Origin: Paenibacillus_V sp046244365
Lineage (GTDB): Bacteria; Bacillota; Bacilli; Paenibacillales; NBRC-103111
Assembly (NCBI RefSeq): GCF_046244365.1
Contig: NZ_CP176395.1
Location: 5,146,001-5,210,000 of the forward strand
Direction of reading: 5' to 3'
DNA: 64,000 nucleotides
The translations under genes were made by a program, and so were the position numbers. A model generated the notes under the pieces. The model did not search any database. It was not told the DNA's origin and was given only the letters and a program-made list of their open reading frames with translations. Below, piece after piece: positions 33,959 through 42,535 of the stretch. How positions within the stretch are numbered: the stretch's first letter is position 1; every line of letters starts with the position of its first letter.

Positions 33959-35691
33959 GCGATCAGCCCCTTACATTCTTTGTGAATTTCTGCCGGCAAG
34001 AACGGGTTCCCGTCGTATTTCAACAGGTTATGAATCTTATCCCCGCATCCGAGGTGCAGCTTGATCAGCTGAGACAGCTGTCCAGTAGCATTGTTCTCGA
34101 CTACGACGATTTTCTTCGCTTTGTCGGTGTGCGGCTTCAGCAGCTCCGTAGGGAACGGATGCATCAGACGAACGGTGACATGATTGGTCTTAATGCCTTC
34201 TGCCGTCAGACGAGCTCTAGCTTCGTCAATCGTTCCGCCTGTCGAACCCATGCCGATAATGAGCATATCCGGTTCTGCATGCGGCGCATCCGCATGGATC
34301 GCATTCGTCACTTTCACGTGCTTCAGCTTCTCCATACGTTTATCCATCATTTTCTTACGGTTGATCGGGCTCTCCGAAGGACGGCCTTCTTGGTCGTGCT
34401 CTACGCCTGTCACGTGGTGAATACCGTTCTTCACGCCGGGAATGACGCGAGGCGATACGCCGTCTTCCGAAAATTCGTAACGCTTGAACAGCTTGTTAGG
34501 CTCTTGCTCAGGCGCTTCGGTAACGAGCTTTCCGCGATCGATCGTAATTTTATTGTAGTCGAGCATTTCAGCCGATTGTTTACCCAAGCTAAGCTGCAGA
34601 TCGGTAACGATGATAACCGGGCATTGGAATTGCTCCGCCAAGTTGAAAGCTTCGATCGTATCGTAGAAACATTCTTCTACCGAGCTAGGAGAAATAACGA
34701 TTTTTGGAATTTCACCGTGCGTCCCGTGAATCATGGCCAAAAGATCGCTTTGCTCTTGCTTTGTCGGCAAGCCCGTCGAAGGACCGCCACGCTGCGTATC
34801 GACGATAACGACCGGCGTTTCCGTCATACCGGCAAGACCGATCGCTTCCATTTTCAACGAAAGCCCCGGACCTGCGGAAGCCGTAATCGCACGAGCGCCG
34901 CCATAGTTTGCTCCGATTGTCATTGCCATTGCAGCAATTTCATCCTCGGTTTGAATAACGGTGCCGCCGAATTTAGGAAGCACTTTAATCAGATATTCCA
35001 TAATTTCGGATGCCGGCGTGATCGGGTAAGCAGCCATGAAACGGCAACCTGCCGCAACGGCGCCCAGCGCGATCGCGTCGTTACCGATCATGAACAGCTT
35101 TTGTTGGCCGTCAGCAGGCTCAAGCTGCAGTTCGTGAATCGGGCCGCCTGCGAGATCCAGGACGAATTTCGCGCCGCGGGCAACCGCTTCGATGTTCTTC
35201 TCGACGACTGCCAGACCTTTGCGTCCGAATTCTTCTTCAACTGCTTTATTAAATACTTCCATCGGCAATCCGAGCAGTGCCCAGGAGGCGCCGGAAGCAA
35301 CCATGTTCTTCATCAGGGATGTGCCGAGTTCTTCGGCGATTGCCGTAATCGGCACCGGGAACAAGCGTCCTTTAACGCCTTCCGGAAGCGTAGGATTGAA
35401 TTTCGCATCGGCAACGATAACGCCGTCATCGCGAAGCTCGTGTGCATTCAAATCGATCGTTTCTTGGTCAAATGCAACCAAAATGTCCAAATCGTCGGAA
35501 ATCGCCCGAATCGGTTTCGTGCTGATCCGGATTTTGTTATTTGTATGCCCACCTTTAATACGCGAGGAAAAGTGGCGGTAGCCGTACAAATAATAGCCCA
35601 GACGGTTTAATGCCGTAGAAAAGATCCGGTCGGTACTCTCAACGCCTTCCCCTTGTTGTCCCCCGATCTTCCAAGACAATTGACTAATCAC
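33946..35691 (-). CDS. korA: 2-oxoacid:ferredoxin oxidoreductase alpha subunit, gamma-alpha fusion (KorA)
   Basis: A 581-residue subunit. The N-terminal about 180 residues are the gamma domain (LSWKIGGQQGEGVESTDRIFSTALNRLGYYLYG), followed by the alpha domain with GNDAIALGAVAAGCRFMAAYPITPASEIMEYL and GPGLSLKMEAIGLAGMTETPVVIVD, then the domain that ends the chain near TGQLSQLIK. The start is taken at GTG 35691, with GGAG 8 bases before it; the GTG at 35700 overlaps that site. It is cotranscribed with korB, and a TTGAGT-17-TTTAAT promoter lies at 35769. The ferredoxin reductase at 546 is a possible partner elsewhere. Confidence 0.9.
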   Translation of the reverse strand: MISQLSWKIGGQQGEGVESTDRIFSTALNRLGYYLYGYRHFSSRIKGGHTNNKIRISTKPIRAISDDLDILVAFDQETIDLNAHELRDDGVIVADAKFNPTLPEGVKGRLFPVPITAIAEELGTSLMKNMVASGASWALLGLPMEVFNKAVEEEFGRKGLAVVEKNIEAVARGAKFVLDLAGGPIHELQLEPADGQQKLFMIGNDAIALGAVAAGCRFMAAYPITPASEIMEYLIKVLPKFGGTVIQTEDEIAAMAMTIGANYGGARAITASAGPGLSLKMEAIGLAGMTETPVVIVDTQRGGPSTGLPTKQEQSDLLAMIHGTHGEIPKIVISPSSVEECFYDTIEAFNLAEQFQCPVIIVTDLQLSLGKQSAEMLDYNKITIDRGKLVTEAPEQEPNKLFKRYEFSEDGVSPRVIPGVKNGIHHVTGVEHDQEGRPSESPINRKKMMDKRMEKLKHVKVTNAIHADAPHAEPDMLIIGMGSTGGTIDEARARLTAEGIKTNHVTVRLMHPFPTELLKPHTDKAKKIVVVENNATGQLSQLIKLHLGCGDKIHNLLKYDGNPFLPAEIHKECKGLIAWQH

Positions 35692-35768
35692 AACGTCCAC
35701 TCCTTTAGTTGTTCGCTGCTGTAATTTTTCGGTACGAAAACCGATACGAAAGGCAGCATTTCAAGCGG

Positions 35769-35797
35769 ATTAAACAAAAACTTAACAATTAACTCAA
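35769..35797 (-). promoter_or_regulatory. SigA-type promoter of korAB
   Basis: On the minus strand TTGAGT, a 17-base spacer and TTTAAT, about 75 bases upstream of the korA start. Confidence 0.5.
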
Positions 35798-35922
35798 ACA
35801 AATTTTATGACTTTAGATAGTAAAATGCAAGTCGTTTCGACACATTTGAAACATAGTATTTTTCGATCAAATACATATCAATATTAGATCGATGAACCGA
35901 TTTCATATCTTTCTTTGGAATG

Positions 35923-36876
35923 TTACATTTTGTTGAACGAACCCGAAGGCAATTGTTCGCGTAAAAAACGAAGCCAATTCCCATGCATAAAACTCTCAAC
36001 CTGCGCCTCGCTGTAATGTTTCTGAAGCTCTTTTGCCAGATTGCCATAACAGCCTGTATGCTCCAGTCCCTGCACCTTCGCGTCAATGCCGTCGAAATCC
36101 GATCCGAAGCCGACATGACCGGCGCCGCCAAGCGAACAAATGCGGTCAAGATGCTTTAGCACGTCCTTCATCACGGCGCTTCTCTCTTTACTCAAGAATG
36201 GCGGGACGAACGTAATGCCGATTCTTCCTCCGCGCTTAACGATCGCTTCGATCTGCTCGTCCGACAAATTGCGGGGATGCGGACAAAGGGCGTATGCATT
36301 CGAGTGGGAAGCGATAAACGGTTTGTCCGACAACTCCAGCAGCTCCCAAAATCCCGGTTCCGATAAATGCGACACATCTAGAATGATGCCGAGTTTCGCA
36401 CATTCTTTCACAAACTGCCTGCCCTTAACCGAAAATCCCGCTTTGCGCGTTTCCCCTACTCCGTCAGCCGCCCAATTCGCTTCGTTCCATGTAATCCCCA
36501 TCAACCGTACGCCAAGGTAATATAACGTATGGAGATAGGTCAAACTCCCTTCCAGTCCGTCAACGCCTTCAAGCGATAGCAGAGATCCGAGCTTATGCCC
36601 GGATAAACTTTGCTCGAGCTCCTCCTTGGTACGGATAAACATCGCGTCCGGATGTGCGGCGATATGCTCCATGAACAATCGGACCTGCTCCAATACTTGT
36701 TCAAACGTCAGTCGGCTGCGGTCGGGCAAAAAGATGGCATATATTTGCACCGCCATTTCCGCCTGCTTCAGCCTGTTCAGCGATACGTCCGCATCTCTTC
36801 CGTCGTGGTCAAAGCCGAGTCGGCGGTTTTCCACCATTTTCATCAGCAAATCGCAATGAGCGTCAATTACTCTCAT
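35923..36876 (-). CDS. Membrane dipeptidase (M19, renal dipeptidase family)
   Basis: A 317-residue zinc dipeptidase of the amidohydrolase fold. Metal ligands are visible in order: DAHCDLL (His-x-Asp near the N-terminus), LLSLEGVDGLEG (Glu bridging two zincs), LDVSHLSEPGFW and SHSNAYALCPHPRNL (His residues), and GFGSDFDGID (late Asp). The family hydrolyses dipeptides including D-amino acids. There is no signal peptide, so it is cytoplasmic here despite the name. It starts at ATG behind GGAGATG. It lies between spoVS and korAB. A role in peptidoglycan peptide recycling or sporulation is possible but unproven. Confidence 0.9.
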   Translation of the reverse strand: MRVIDAHCDLLMKMVENRRLGFDHDGRDADVSLNRLKQAEMAVQIYAIFLPDRSRLTFEQVLEQVRLFMEHIAAHPDAMFIRTKEELEQSLSGHKLGSLLSLEGVDGLEGSLTYLHTLYYLGVRLMGITWNEANWAADGVGETRKAGFSVKGRQFVKECAKLGIILDVSHLSEPGFWELLELSDKPFIASHSNAYALCPHPRNLSDEQIEAIVKRGGRIGITFVPPFLSKERSAVMKDVLKHLDRICSLGGAGHVGFGSDFDGIDAKVQGLEHTGCYGNLAKELQKHYSEAQVESFMHGNWLRFLREQLPSGSFNKM

Positions 36877-37213
36877 CTACATCATCTCCAATCCGCATCA
36901 TGTTAAAACCAGCAAATCGCTCCGGGAAGCTGCAATTTGCATCCATCCTTGCTTATGGAACGGGAACGGAACGCAAATATGCCCCTAAACACTCTAGATC
37001 ATCGCCCGGCGGCGACTTTTGATGCCGTGCGTTTGCCGAGACGATGAACAATCGGCGGAGATACTCTTTAGGAGTCGTGCAAAAAAACCTGTCTACTCCG
37101 TAAACAGGCGTTCCTTGCGATCGATTTATATCCTTAACGCACCGAACATGTGTCTAAATGGATAAGCCGCGTTTTTGAACGGGAATAGCCGCTTGGACTT
37201 CAAGACGCTACGC
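36877..37213. other. Intergenic region
   Basis: About 337 bases. It holds the spoVS terminator (37081-37107) and presumably the dipeptidase promoter. No coding sequence was recognised. Confidence 0.5.
37081..37107 (-). terminator. Terminator of spoVS
   Basis: A 5-bp stem (CCTGT/ACAGG) with a 10-base loop, followed on the minus strand by a run of seven T residues. Confidence 0.65.
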
Positions 37214-37474
37214 TTACCGCGGCTCAACGATCAGCTTGATTGCCGTACGGTCCTCTCCATCGATCACAATGTCCGTAAAGGCGGGAATACAAATCAAGTC
37301 GACACCGCTGGGCGCTACGAATCCTCTGGCGATCGCTACAGCCTTCACAGCCTGATTAAGCGCGCCGGCACCGATAGCCTGCAGCTCGGCCGCTCCCCGC
37401 TCGCGGAGAACGCCTGCCAGTGCGCCTGCAACGGAGTTTGGATTGGATTTTGCTGAAACTTTTAATACTTCCAT
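37214..37474 (-). CDS. spoVS: Stage V sporulation protein S
   Basis: An 86-residue Alba-like protein nearly identical in layout to SpoVS: EVLKVSAKSNPNSVAGALAGVLRERG, then AVKAVAIARGFVAPSGVDLICIPAF and DGEDRTAIKLIVEPR. SpoVS affects septation and coat formation during sporulation, probably by binding nucleic acids. The start at ATG 37474 is chosen because GAGGAGGT precedes it and because the family begins MEVLKVSAKS. A candidate SigmaH promoter lies at 37523, in line with the SigmaH control known for B. subtilis spoVS. It follows ymdB, as in B. subtilis. Confidence 0.95.
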   Translation of the reverse strand: MEVLKVSAKSNPNSVAGALAGVLRERGAAELQAIGAGALNQAVKAVAIARGFVAPSGVDLICIPAFTDIVIDGEDRTAIKLIVEPR

Positions 37475-37522
37475 GGAAAAGTACCTCCTCAGGAAAGATG
37501 GATTGGTTCCAGTACCCATCAT

Positions 37523-37550
37523 ATTCGTGAGATTCGGTAATCATTCCTTC
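37523..37550 (-). promoter_or_regulatory. Candidate SigmaH promoter of spoVS
   Basis: On the minus strand GAAGGAATG, a 14-base spacer and CGAAT. This fits the SigmaH consensus RWAGGAxxT-N14-HGAAT at all but one defined position. The -10 side lies about 50 bases upstream of the spoVS start. Confidence 0.65.
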
Positions 37551-37635
37551 TGCTTGCACCCATTCGCCCTTCTCGCTCAAAGATTCCATCGACGCTTTTC
37601 GCAGCTAGCCGAATGGCTCTGCCTTGTGACGATTG

Positions 37636-38427
37636 CTAGTCAAAAATAACGTCATCTTCGTAGATGCGAATAAGCCGGATTGAACTTGCAGCCCCCGTTT
37701 GCTCGTTCATCTCTATTAATACGGCATGGAAATGCCATTTTCCTTCATCCACCACAAAACGAACCGGCAGCTGAGTTATAAACTTATACAGAACGGCGTT
37801 GCGTTCCATCCCCAGTACGCCGTCGCGTGGGCCTACCATACCCACGTCCGTGATGTAAGCCGTGCCGCCCGGCAAAATCCGCTCATCGTGGCTTTGCACA
37901 TGCGTATGCGTACCTACGACAGCCGACACTCTTCCTTCCAAATGCCAGCCCATCGCAATTTTCTCCGATGTCGCTTCGGCATGAAAATCGACCAGCACGC
38001 AAGCGGGTCTTTTCTCCGTGCGCAGCAGCTCGTCAACCTTTGCAAACGGACAATCGATTGGCGGCAGGAAAGTGCGTCCCTGCAAATTGATAATCATGAG
38101 CTCTTTGCCGTTCGCTTTAATGATGGCGCTGCCCCGTCCCGGCGTGCCCTCAGGAAAATTGGCCGGACGGATCAAACGGGGCTCGTCGTCGATAAAATCG
38201 AAAATATCTTTTTGATCCCACGTATGGTTTCCCATCGTAATACCGTGAACGCCCGCTTCGAAAAGCTCCGTCACGATCGGCTTCGTAATGCCCCGGCCAG
38301 CTGCGGCATTTTCGCCGTTTGCGATAATGATCGCCGGCTTATATTTGGATTTCAGCTTCGGAATGACGGATTTGACCGCTTTTCTTCCCACGGAACCGAC
38401 AATGTCTCCAATAAATAAAACGTTAAT
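37636..38427 (-). CDS. ymdB: YmdB-type 2',3'-cyclic nucleotide phosphodiesterase, apparent ATT start
   Basis: A 263-residue metallophosphoesterase (TIGR00282). The ligands of YmdB are visible: Asp in FIGDIVG, Glu-Asn in IANGENAAAG, Asn-His in MGNHTWDQKD, and His residues in DFHAEATSEK and VVGTHTHVQSHDE. YmdB controls biofilm and nanotube formation and interacts functionally with RNase Y, whose gene is just upstream. The GGGAGG at 8 bases before ATT 38427, and alignment with YmdB (MRILFIGD against INVLFIGD), point to ATT as the start codon. The alternatives are in-frame TTG at 38475 and 38466, both with weak sites and giving an N-terminal tail not found in the family. Confidence 0.85.
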   Translation of the reverse strand: MNVLFIGDIVGSVGRKAVKSVIPKLKSKYKPAIIIANGENAAAGRGITKPIVTELFEAGVHGITMGNHTWDQKDIFDFIDDEPRLIRPANFPEGTPGRGSAIIKANGKELMIINLQGRTFLPPIDCPFAKVDELLRTEKRPACVLVDFHAEATSEKIAMGWHLEGRVSAVVGTHTHVQSHDERILPGGTAYITDVGMVGPRDGVLGMERNAVLYKFITQLPVRFVVDEGKWHFHAVLIEMNEQTGAASSIRLIRIYEDDVIFD

Positions 38428-38461
38428 AGTCGTTGCCTCCCTGCTTTGCTTTCGATAGGTA

Positions 38462-38483
38462 CGCAAGTTCCGCAAACCTTGCG
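38462..38483 (-). other. Hairpin 3 between rny and ymdB
   Basis: A 6-bp stem (CGCAAG/CTTGCG) with a 10-base loop, ending about 30 bases before the ymdB ribosome-binding site. It could affect access to that site. Confidence 0.45.
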
Positions 38484-38491
38484 AACATGGC

Positions 38492-38517
38492 GAAAAGTGG
38501 CTTGTAGGCCACTTTTC
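38492..38517 (-). other. Hairpin 2 between rny and ymdB
   Basis: A 10-bp perfect stem (GAAAAGTGGC/GCCACTTTTC) with a 6-base loop. No long T run follows it on the minus strand. Confidence 0.6.
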
Positions 38518-38591
38518 ACGAGGATAGAAACATTATTTAGCTTTCGCTGATTGCCGTACTTTATCCTCGGCCGAAACCGGCTTGTCCATGC

Positions 38592-38621
38592 AGAAGGATC
38601 GGCTTTAAAACCGATCCTTCT
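38592..38621. terminator. Hairpin 1 after rny, possible terminator
   Basis: An 11-bp perfect stem (AGAAGGATCGG/CCGATCCTTCT) nine bases after the rny stop. There is no T run on the minus strand, so it may be a processing or stability hairpin rather than a terminator. Confidence 0.5.
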
Positions 38622-38629
38622 TGTCTTCC

Positions 38630-40180
38630 TTATTTTGCGTACTCGACAGCTCTCGTTTCCCGGATGACCGTTACTTTGATATGACCCGGGTAATCCAGCT
38701 CGTTCTCGATCTTCTTCGTAATGTCGCGAGCGAGACGGAACGCTTCGGTGTCGTCGATCTTGTCCGGCTGAACCATCACGCGGATTTCCCGCCCTGCCTG
38801 AATGGCGTACGATTTCTCGACGCCTTCGAACGATTCCGAAATGTCTTCGAGCTTTTCCAGGCGCTTGATATAGGTTTCAAGCGTTTCTCTTCTGGCGCCC
38901 GGCCTTGCAGCCGACAACGCGTCCGCTGCCCCAACCAGCATCGCGATGACGGATGTCGCCTCGCAATCGCCGTGATGGGATGCGATACTGTTGATGACGA
39001 CAGGATGTTCCTTGTATTTCTTACCGATTTCTACGCCAATTTCAACATGGGAGCCTTCCACTTCATGATCCAGCGCTTTGCCGATATCGTGAAGCAAACC
39101 GGCGCGTTTCGCGAGCGTAACGTCTTCTCCCAATTCTCCTGCCATGAGACCGGACAAGTATGCCACTTCCATGGAATGCTTCAACACGTTTTGTCCATAG
39201 CTGGTGCGGAACTTCAATCGTCCCAAAATTTTAATCAAATCAGGGTGCAGTCCGTGTACGCCGATTTCGAAAGTAGCTTGCTCTCCGTATTCGCGGATAC
39301 GCTCGTCCACTTCTTTGCGCGACTTCTCCACCATTTCTTCGATTCGCGCAGGATGAATGCGGCCGTCTGCAACAAGCTTCTCAAGCGACGTCCTGGCGAT
39401 TTCCCGGCGAATCGGGTCGAATCCGGACAGAATGACCGCTTCCGGCGTATCGTCGATAATCAGGTCGATGCCTGTCAACGTCTCCAGCGCTCGGATATTG
39501 CGTCCTTCGCGTCCGATAATACGGCCTTTCATTTCTTCGTTCGGGAGACTCACGACGGAAACCGTCGTCTCTGCAACGTGGTCGGCGGCACAGCGCTGAA
39601 TCGCAAGCGTAATAATCTCGCGCGCTTTCTTGTCGCCTTCTTCTTTGGCTTGCTGTTCGATTTCTTTAATCAGTTGAGCGGTTTCGTGACGCACTTCCTG
39701 CTCAACGCCCGTTAAAATGATGCTCTTCGCTTCTTCCGTCGTAAGACCGGAGATGCGCTCCAGCTCGGCTAGCTGGCTCTTGTAGAGCTGATCGATTTGC
39801 GCTTGCGTTTCGTCGATCCGCTTCTCTTTGTTGGACATCTGCTCTTCTTTACGTTCCAGCGATTCCAATTTTTTATCCAGCGTTTCCTCTTTTTGCAACA
39901 ATCGTCTTTCCAGTCGCTGAATTTCATTACGACGTTCACGAATGTCTTTTTCAGCTTCGGTACGTAGCTTGTGGACTTCGTCCTTTGCTTCCAGCACCGT
40001 CTCTTTCTTTAGTGCCTCTGCATTCTTCTTTGCGTCCTCAACAATCTGAGCGGCAGCATGTTCAGCACTCGAAATTTTCGCTTCTGCAAGAGATTTCCGG
40101 ATAAAATACCCAATCCCAGCGCCTAGAAGAGAACCAACAACGAGTGAGATCACGCTCCAAATGATCGTCTCCGGTGCCAT
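38630..40180 (-). CDS. rny: Ribonuclease Y
   Basis: A 516-residue membrane-anchored endoribonuclease that starts mRNA decay. One N-terminal membrane helix (IIWSVISLVVGSLLGAGIGYFI) is followed by a long charged coiled coil (about residues 30-200). A KH domain with GRIIGREGRNIRALETLTG comes next, then an HD domain with LLHDIGKALDHEVEGSH and SIASHHGD. The start at ATG 40180 follows GAGGAGGT by about 5 bases; a GTG three codons upstream is part of that site. ymdB follows, as in B. subtilis. RicA, which modulates RNase Y, is encoded 10 kb away. Confidence 0.95.
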   Translation of the reverse strand: MAPETIIWSVISLVVGSLLGAGIGYFIRKSLAEAKISSAEHAAAQIVEDAKKNAEALKKETVLEAKDEVHKLRTEAEKDIRERRNEIQRLERRLLQKEETLDKKLESLERKEEQMSNKEKRIDETQAQIDQLYKSQLAELERISGLTTEEAKSIILTGVEQEVRHETAQLIKEIEQQAKEEGDKKAREIITLAIQRCAADHVAETTVSVVSLPNEEMKGRIIGREGRNIRALETLTGIDLIIDDTPEAVILSGFDPIRREIARTSLEKLVADGRIHPARIEEMVEKSRKEVDERIREYGEQATFEIGVHGLHPDLIKILGRLKFRTSYGQNVLKHSMEVAYLSGLMAGELGEDVTLAKRAGLLHDIGKALDHEVEGSHVEIGVEIGKKYKEHPVVINSIASHHGDCEATSVIAMLVGAADALSAARPGARRETLETYIKRLEKLEDISESFEGVEKSYAIQAGREIRVMVQPDKIDDTEAFRLARDITKKIENELDYPGHIKVTVIRETRAVEYAK

Positions 40181-40431
40181 CGTGTACACCTCCTCGATGT
40201 TCCTCCAAGGGGTTAGCTTGGGATAAATTCAGTTTTTATTCGTTCGTTTGCGTGCTGTGTAACATTTCCGGTTTCATACGGTAAAGAGAGTAAAATTGGC
40301 GTTTTTACTTCTTCAGGATAAAAAATATACATGATCATTTTAGCTTTTGGGAAAGAAGCTTGTCAAGCGTAGACCGTTCCCTTCTTGGCGAACGACCGGC
40401 CCGCCGGCATTTCATTAATGCCATTAATGAT

Positions 40432-41091
40432 CTAAAATTCCCAATCGTCGAGCGATTCGTTCATGACCCGCTTCAATACCTGGCTTACGGTAGCGCTCGT
40501 GTAGCCTCTGCGAAGAAGGAACGACGCCAGCTTCTGCTTACGTTCATAGGGTTCCCCTTTTAGAGAAGAAAGCTTCTTCGCCGCCAATTTGCTTGCGTTT
40601 GCCAGCTCCGCTTCTTCATCAAGCGATGCGATCGCCTCTTGGATGTTTTCGCTTGCAATACCTTTTTGCTGAAGCTCTTGTTTAACCCAGTTGCGTCCCT
40701 TACTTTGGTTCATGATGCGATGCTCGGTCCATTGCATGGCAAACATGCCGTCATCGATCAGCTTCTCGTTTTTGAGCCTCTCGATCGTCAAGTCGATTAT
40801 CGTTTGCTCGTAGCCCTTCAGCTTGAGCTTCTGCCTAACTTCCTTCATCGAACGCGGACTCCGGCCGATATATCGGAGCGCATGAGCGTATACCTCCTGC
40901 CGCTCCTCGGCCTGAATAACCTCCAGCATCCGCTCGTTATCGATCGTTTCGCCCTTGAGCAGCCTGTATTTGATCAAAATATCCTCGTGTACCGAGAAAG
41001 CAAACGACTCATCCACAAATATATTGTAGCGGCGTTTATTCCGCTTCTGCTGTTCTACCGACGTAATGACGGATTCTTGACTCTGATTCAT
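40432..41091 (-). CDS. recX: RecX, regulator of RecA
   Basis: A 219-residue helical protein with three-helix repeats typical of RecX: YAHALRYIGRSPRSMKEVRQKLKLKGYEQTIIDLTIERLKNEKLIDDGMFA, then the second set around QKGIASENIQEAIASL and a third set (FLLRRGYTSATVSQVLKRV). It binds RecA filaments and limits or tunes recombination. It starts at ATG behind GGAGG. It lies just after the recA terminator on the same strand, the usual recA-recX arrangement. Confidence 0.92.
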   Translation of the reverse strand: MNQSQESVITSVEQQKRNKRRYNIFVDESFAFSVHEDILIKYRLLKGETIDNERMLEVIQAEERQEVYAHALRYIGRSPRSMKEVRQKLKLKGYEQTIIDLTIERLKNEKLIDDGMFAMQWTEHRIMNQSKGRNWVKQELQQKGIASENIQEAIASLDEEAELANASKLAAKKLSSLKGEPYERKQKLASFLLRRGYTSATVSQVLKRVMNESLDDWEF

Positions 41092-41150
41092 TGCGTGCCT
41101 CCGGTCCTATAGCCGAGCCCTGTGTGAGGGACCGGCGTTTCGTTCTAGTT

Positions 41151-41190
41151 ATAAAAAGAAAGACGCCCTTTGTCAATCAAAGGCGCGTCT
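41151..41190 (-). terminator. Terminator of recA
   Basis: A stem pairing GACGC-CCTTTG with CAAAGG-CGTC (one G bulge pair), followed on the minus strand by TTTCTTTTT. Confidence 0.8.
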
Positions 41191-41198
41191 TCCGGTCT

Positions 41199-42245
41199 TT
41201 ATTCGAACAATGCCGCTTCTTCCTCTTCGTCATCCTGGGAAACCGCCATATTAGCAGTCGGCACCAACACGCTGGCATCGCGAATCTTCTTCTCGATAAT
41301 GTCGGCAATGTGTTTGTTATCCTTCAAATACTGTTTCGCATTTTCGCGCCCTTGGCCGAGACGTTCGCCTTCGAACGAATACCAAGCGCCGCTCTTGTCG
41401 ATAATGTCGAGCTCCGTGCCCATATCGACGATGCTGCCTTCTTTAGAAATGCCTTCACCATACATAATGTCTACCTCAGCCTGCTTGAACGGAGGCGCCA
41501 CTTTGTTCTTTACAACCTTAATGCGCGTGCGGTTACCGATCATATCGTTGCCTTGCTTGATCGTCTCGATACGACGTACATCCAAACGGACCGAGGAATA
41601 GAACTTGAGCGCGCGTCCGCCTGGCGTTGTTTCCGGGTTGCCGAACATTACGCCGACCTTCTCGCGAAGCTGGTTGATGAAAATCGCGATAACCTTCGAT
41701 TTGTTGATAGCGCCGGACAGCTTCCGCAGCGCTTGCGACATGAGACGAGCCTGCAAGCCGACATGAGAGTCGCCCATATCGCCTTCGATTTCCGCTTTCG
41801 GTACGAGCGCGGCAACCGAGTCGATGACGATAATGTCTACCGCTCCGCTGCGCACGAGCGCTTCCGCGATTTCGAGCGCCTGCTCGCCGGTATCCGGCTG
41901 AGACAGCAGCAGCTCATCGATATTGATGCCCAGCTTGCTTGCATATAAAGGATCAAGTGCATGCTCCGCATCGATGAAAGCGGCTTGTCCGCCGGCTTTT
42001 TGCACTTCCGCAATCGCGTGCAAGGCTACGGTTGTTTTACCGGATGATTCCGGTCCGTATACTTCTATAATTCTGCCGCGGGGAAATCCGCCTACGCCGA
42101 GCGCGATGTCCAGCGCCAGCGAGCCGCTTGGGATCGTCTCCACCTGCATGTGAGTCGATTCCCCGAGCTTCATGATCGAACCTTTTCCGAACTGTTTCTC
42201 GATATTACGCAATGCCGCTTCCAATGCCGCACGACGATCCGCCAA
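41199..42245 (-). CDS. recA: Recombinase A
   Basis: A 348-residue strand-exchange ATPase for recombinational repair and SOS induction. It shows Walker A GPESSGKTT, Walker B IIVIDSVAALV, the DNA-binding loop region MGDSHVGLQARLMSQALRKLSG and FINQLREKVGVMFGNPETTPGGRALKFY. The start is taken at TTG 42245, since the protein then begins LADRRAALEAALRNIEKQ in register with B. subtilis MSDRQAALDMALKQIEKQ. The GTG three codons upstream has GAGG only 2 bases away and is less likely. The promoter TTGGCA-17-TATGAT and a LexA-type box lie upstream. Confidence 0.95.
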   Translation of the reverse strand: MADRRAALEAALRNIEKQFGKGSIMKLGESTHMQVETIPSGSLALDIALGVGGFPRGRIIEVYGPESSGKTTVALHAIAEVQKAGGQAAFIDAEHALDPLYASKLGINIDELLLSQPDTGEQALEIAEALVRSGAVDIIVIDSVAALVPKAEIEGDMGDSHVGLQARLMSQALRKLSGAINKSKVIAIFINQLREKVGVMFGNPETTPGGRALKFYSSVRLDVRRIETIKQGNDMIGNRTRIKVVKNKVAPPFKQAEVDIMYGEGISKEGSIVDMGTELDIIDKSGAWYSFEGERLGQGRENAKQYLKDNKHIADIIEKKIRDASVLVPTANMAVSQDDEEEEAALFE

Positions 42246-42281
42246 CTTGTCCACTTCCTCTACTGGTTATGTTATAGATCT

Positions 42282-42310
42282 ATCATAACTTCTTTTTCGC
42301 CGGTTGCCAA
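42282..42310 (-). promoter_or_regulatory. recA promoter
   Basis: On the minus strand TTGGCA, a 17-base spacer and TATGAT, about 40 bases upstream of the recA start. Confidence 0.8.
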
Positions 42311-42319
42311 GTAGTTTTT

Positions 42320-42333
42320 CGAACATATATTCG
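42320..42333. promoter_or_regulatory. LexA (DinR) SOS box of recA
   Basis: CGAACATATATTCG differs at one position from CGAACNNNNGTTCG, the Bacillus SOS box. It lies 10 bases upstream of the recA -35 box, where LexA binding would repress recA. Confidence 0.75.
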
Positions 42334-42442
42334 CATATTCCCCACAAAGTGAAGCGAATTCCTCGCAGCGGATTCCTATTACTTTGCTGGGAGCCCCGAT
42401 AAAAAAATGGACTATGCAAGAACATACATTCAAAAAGCCCAC

Positions 42443-42480
42443 AAAAAAACCGCAACAAAGAAGGATTTCTTTGCTACGGT
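42443..42480 (-). terminator. Terminator of cinA
   Basis: A 14-bp stem (ACCGTAGCAAAGAA against TTCTTTGTTGCGGT, one mismatch) with an ATCC loop, then TTTTTTT on the minus strand. Confidence 0.88.
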
Positions 42481-42535
42481 GCTTCCGTTAACGTTTCATT
42501 AATTATAGAAGAATGCACCCAAAATATCAAGAAGA

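Noticed and set aside
33949..35610. Long open frame (553 codons) on the plus strand opposite korA
   Set aside because: It mirrors korA codon structure, has no ribosome-binding site or recognisable domain, and its product is rich in Arg, Phe and His like other antisense shadows here.
42418..42431. Second SOS box upstream of recA (AAGAACATACATTCAA)
   Set aside because: It lacks the outer C and G of the consensus and overlaps the cinA transcript end, so the match is probably by chance.
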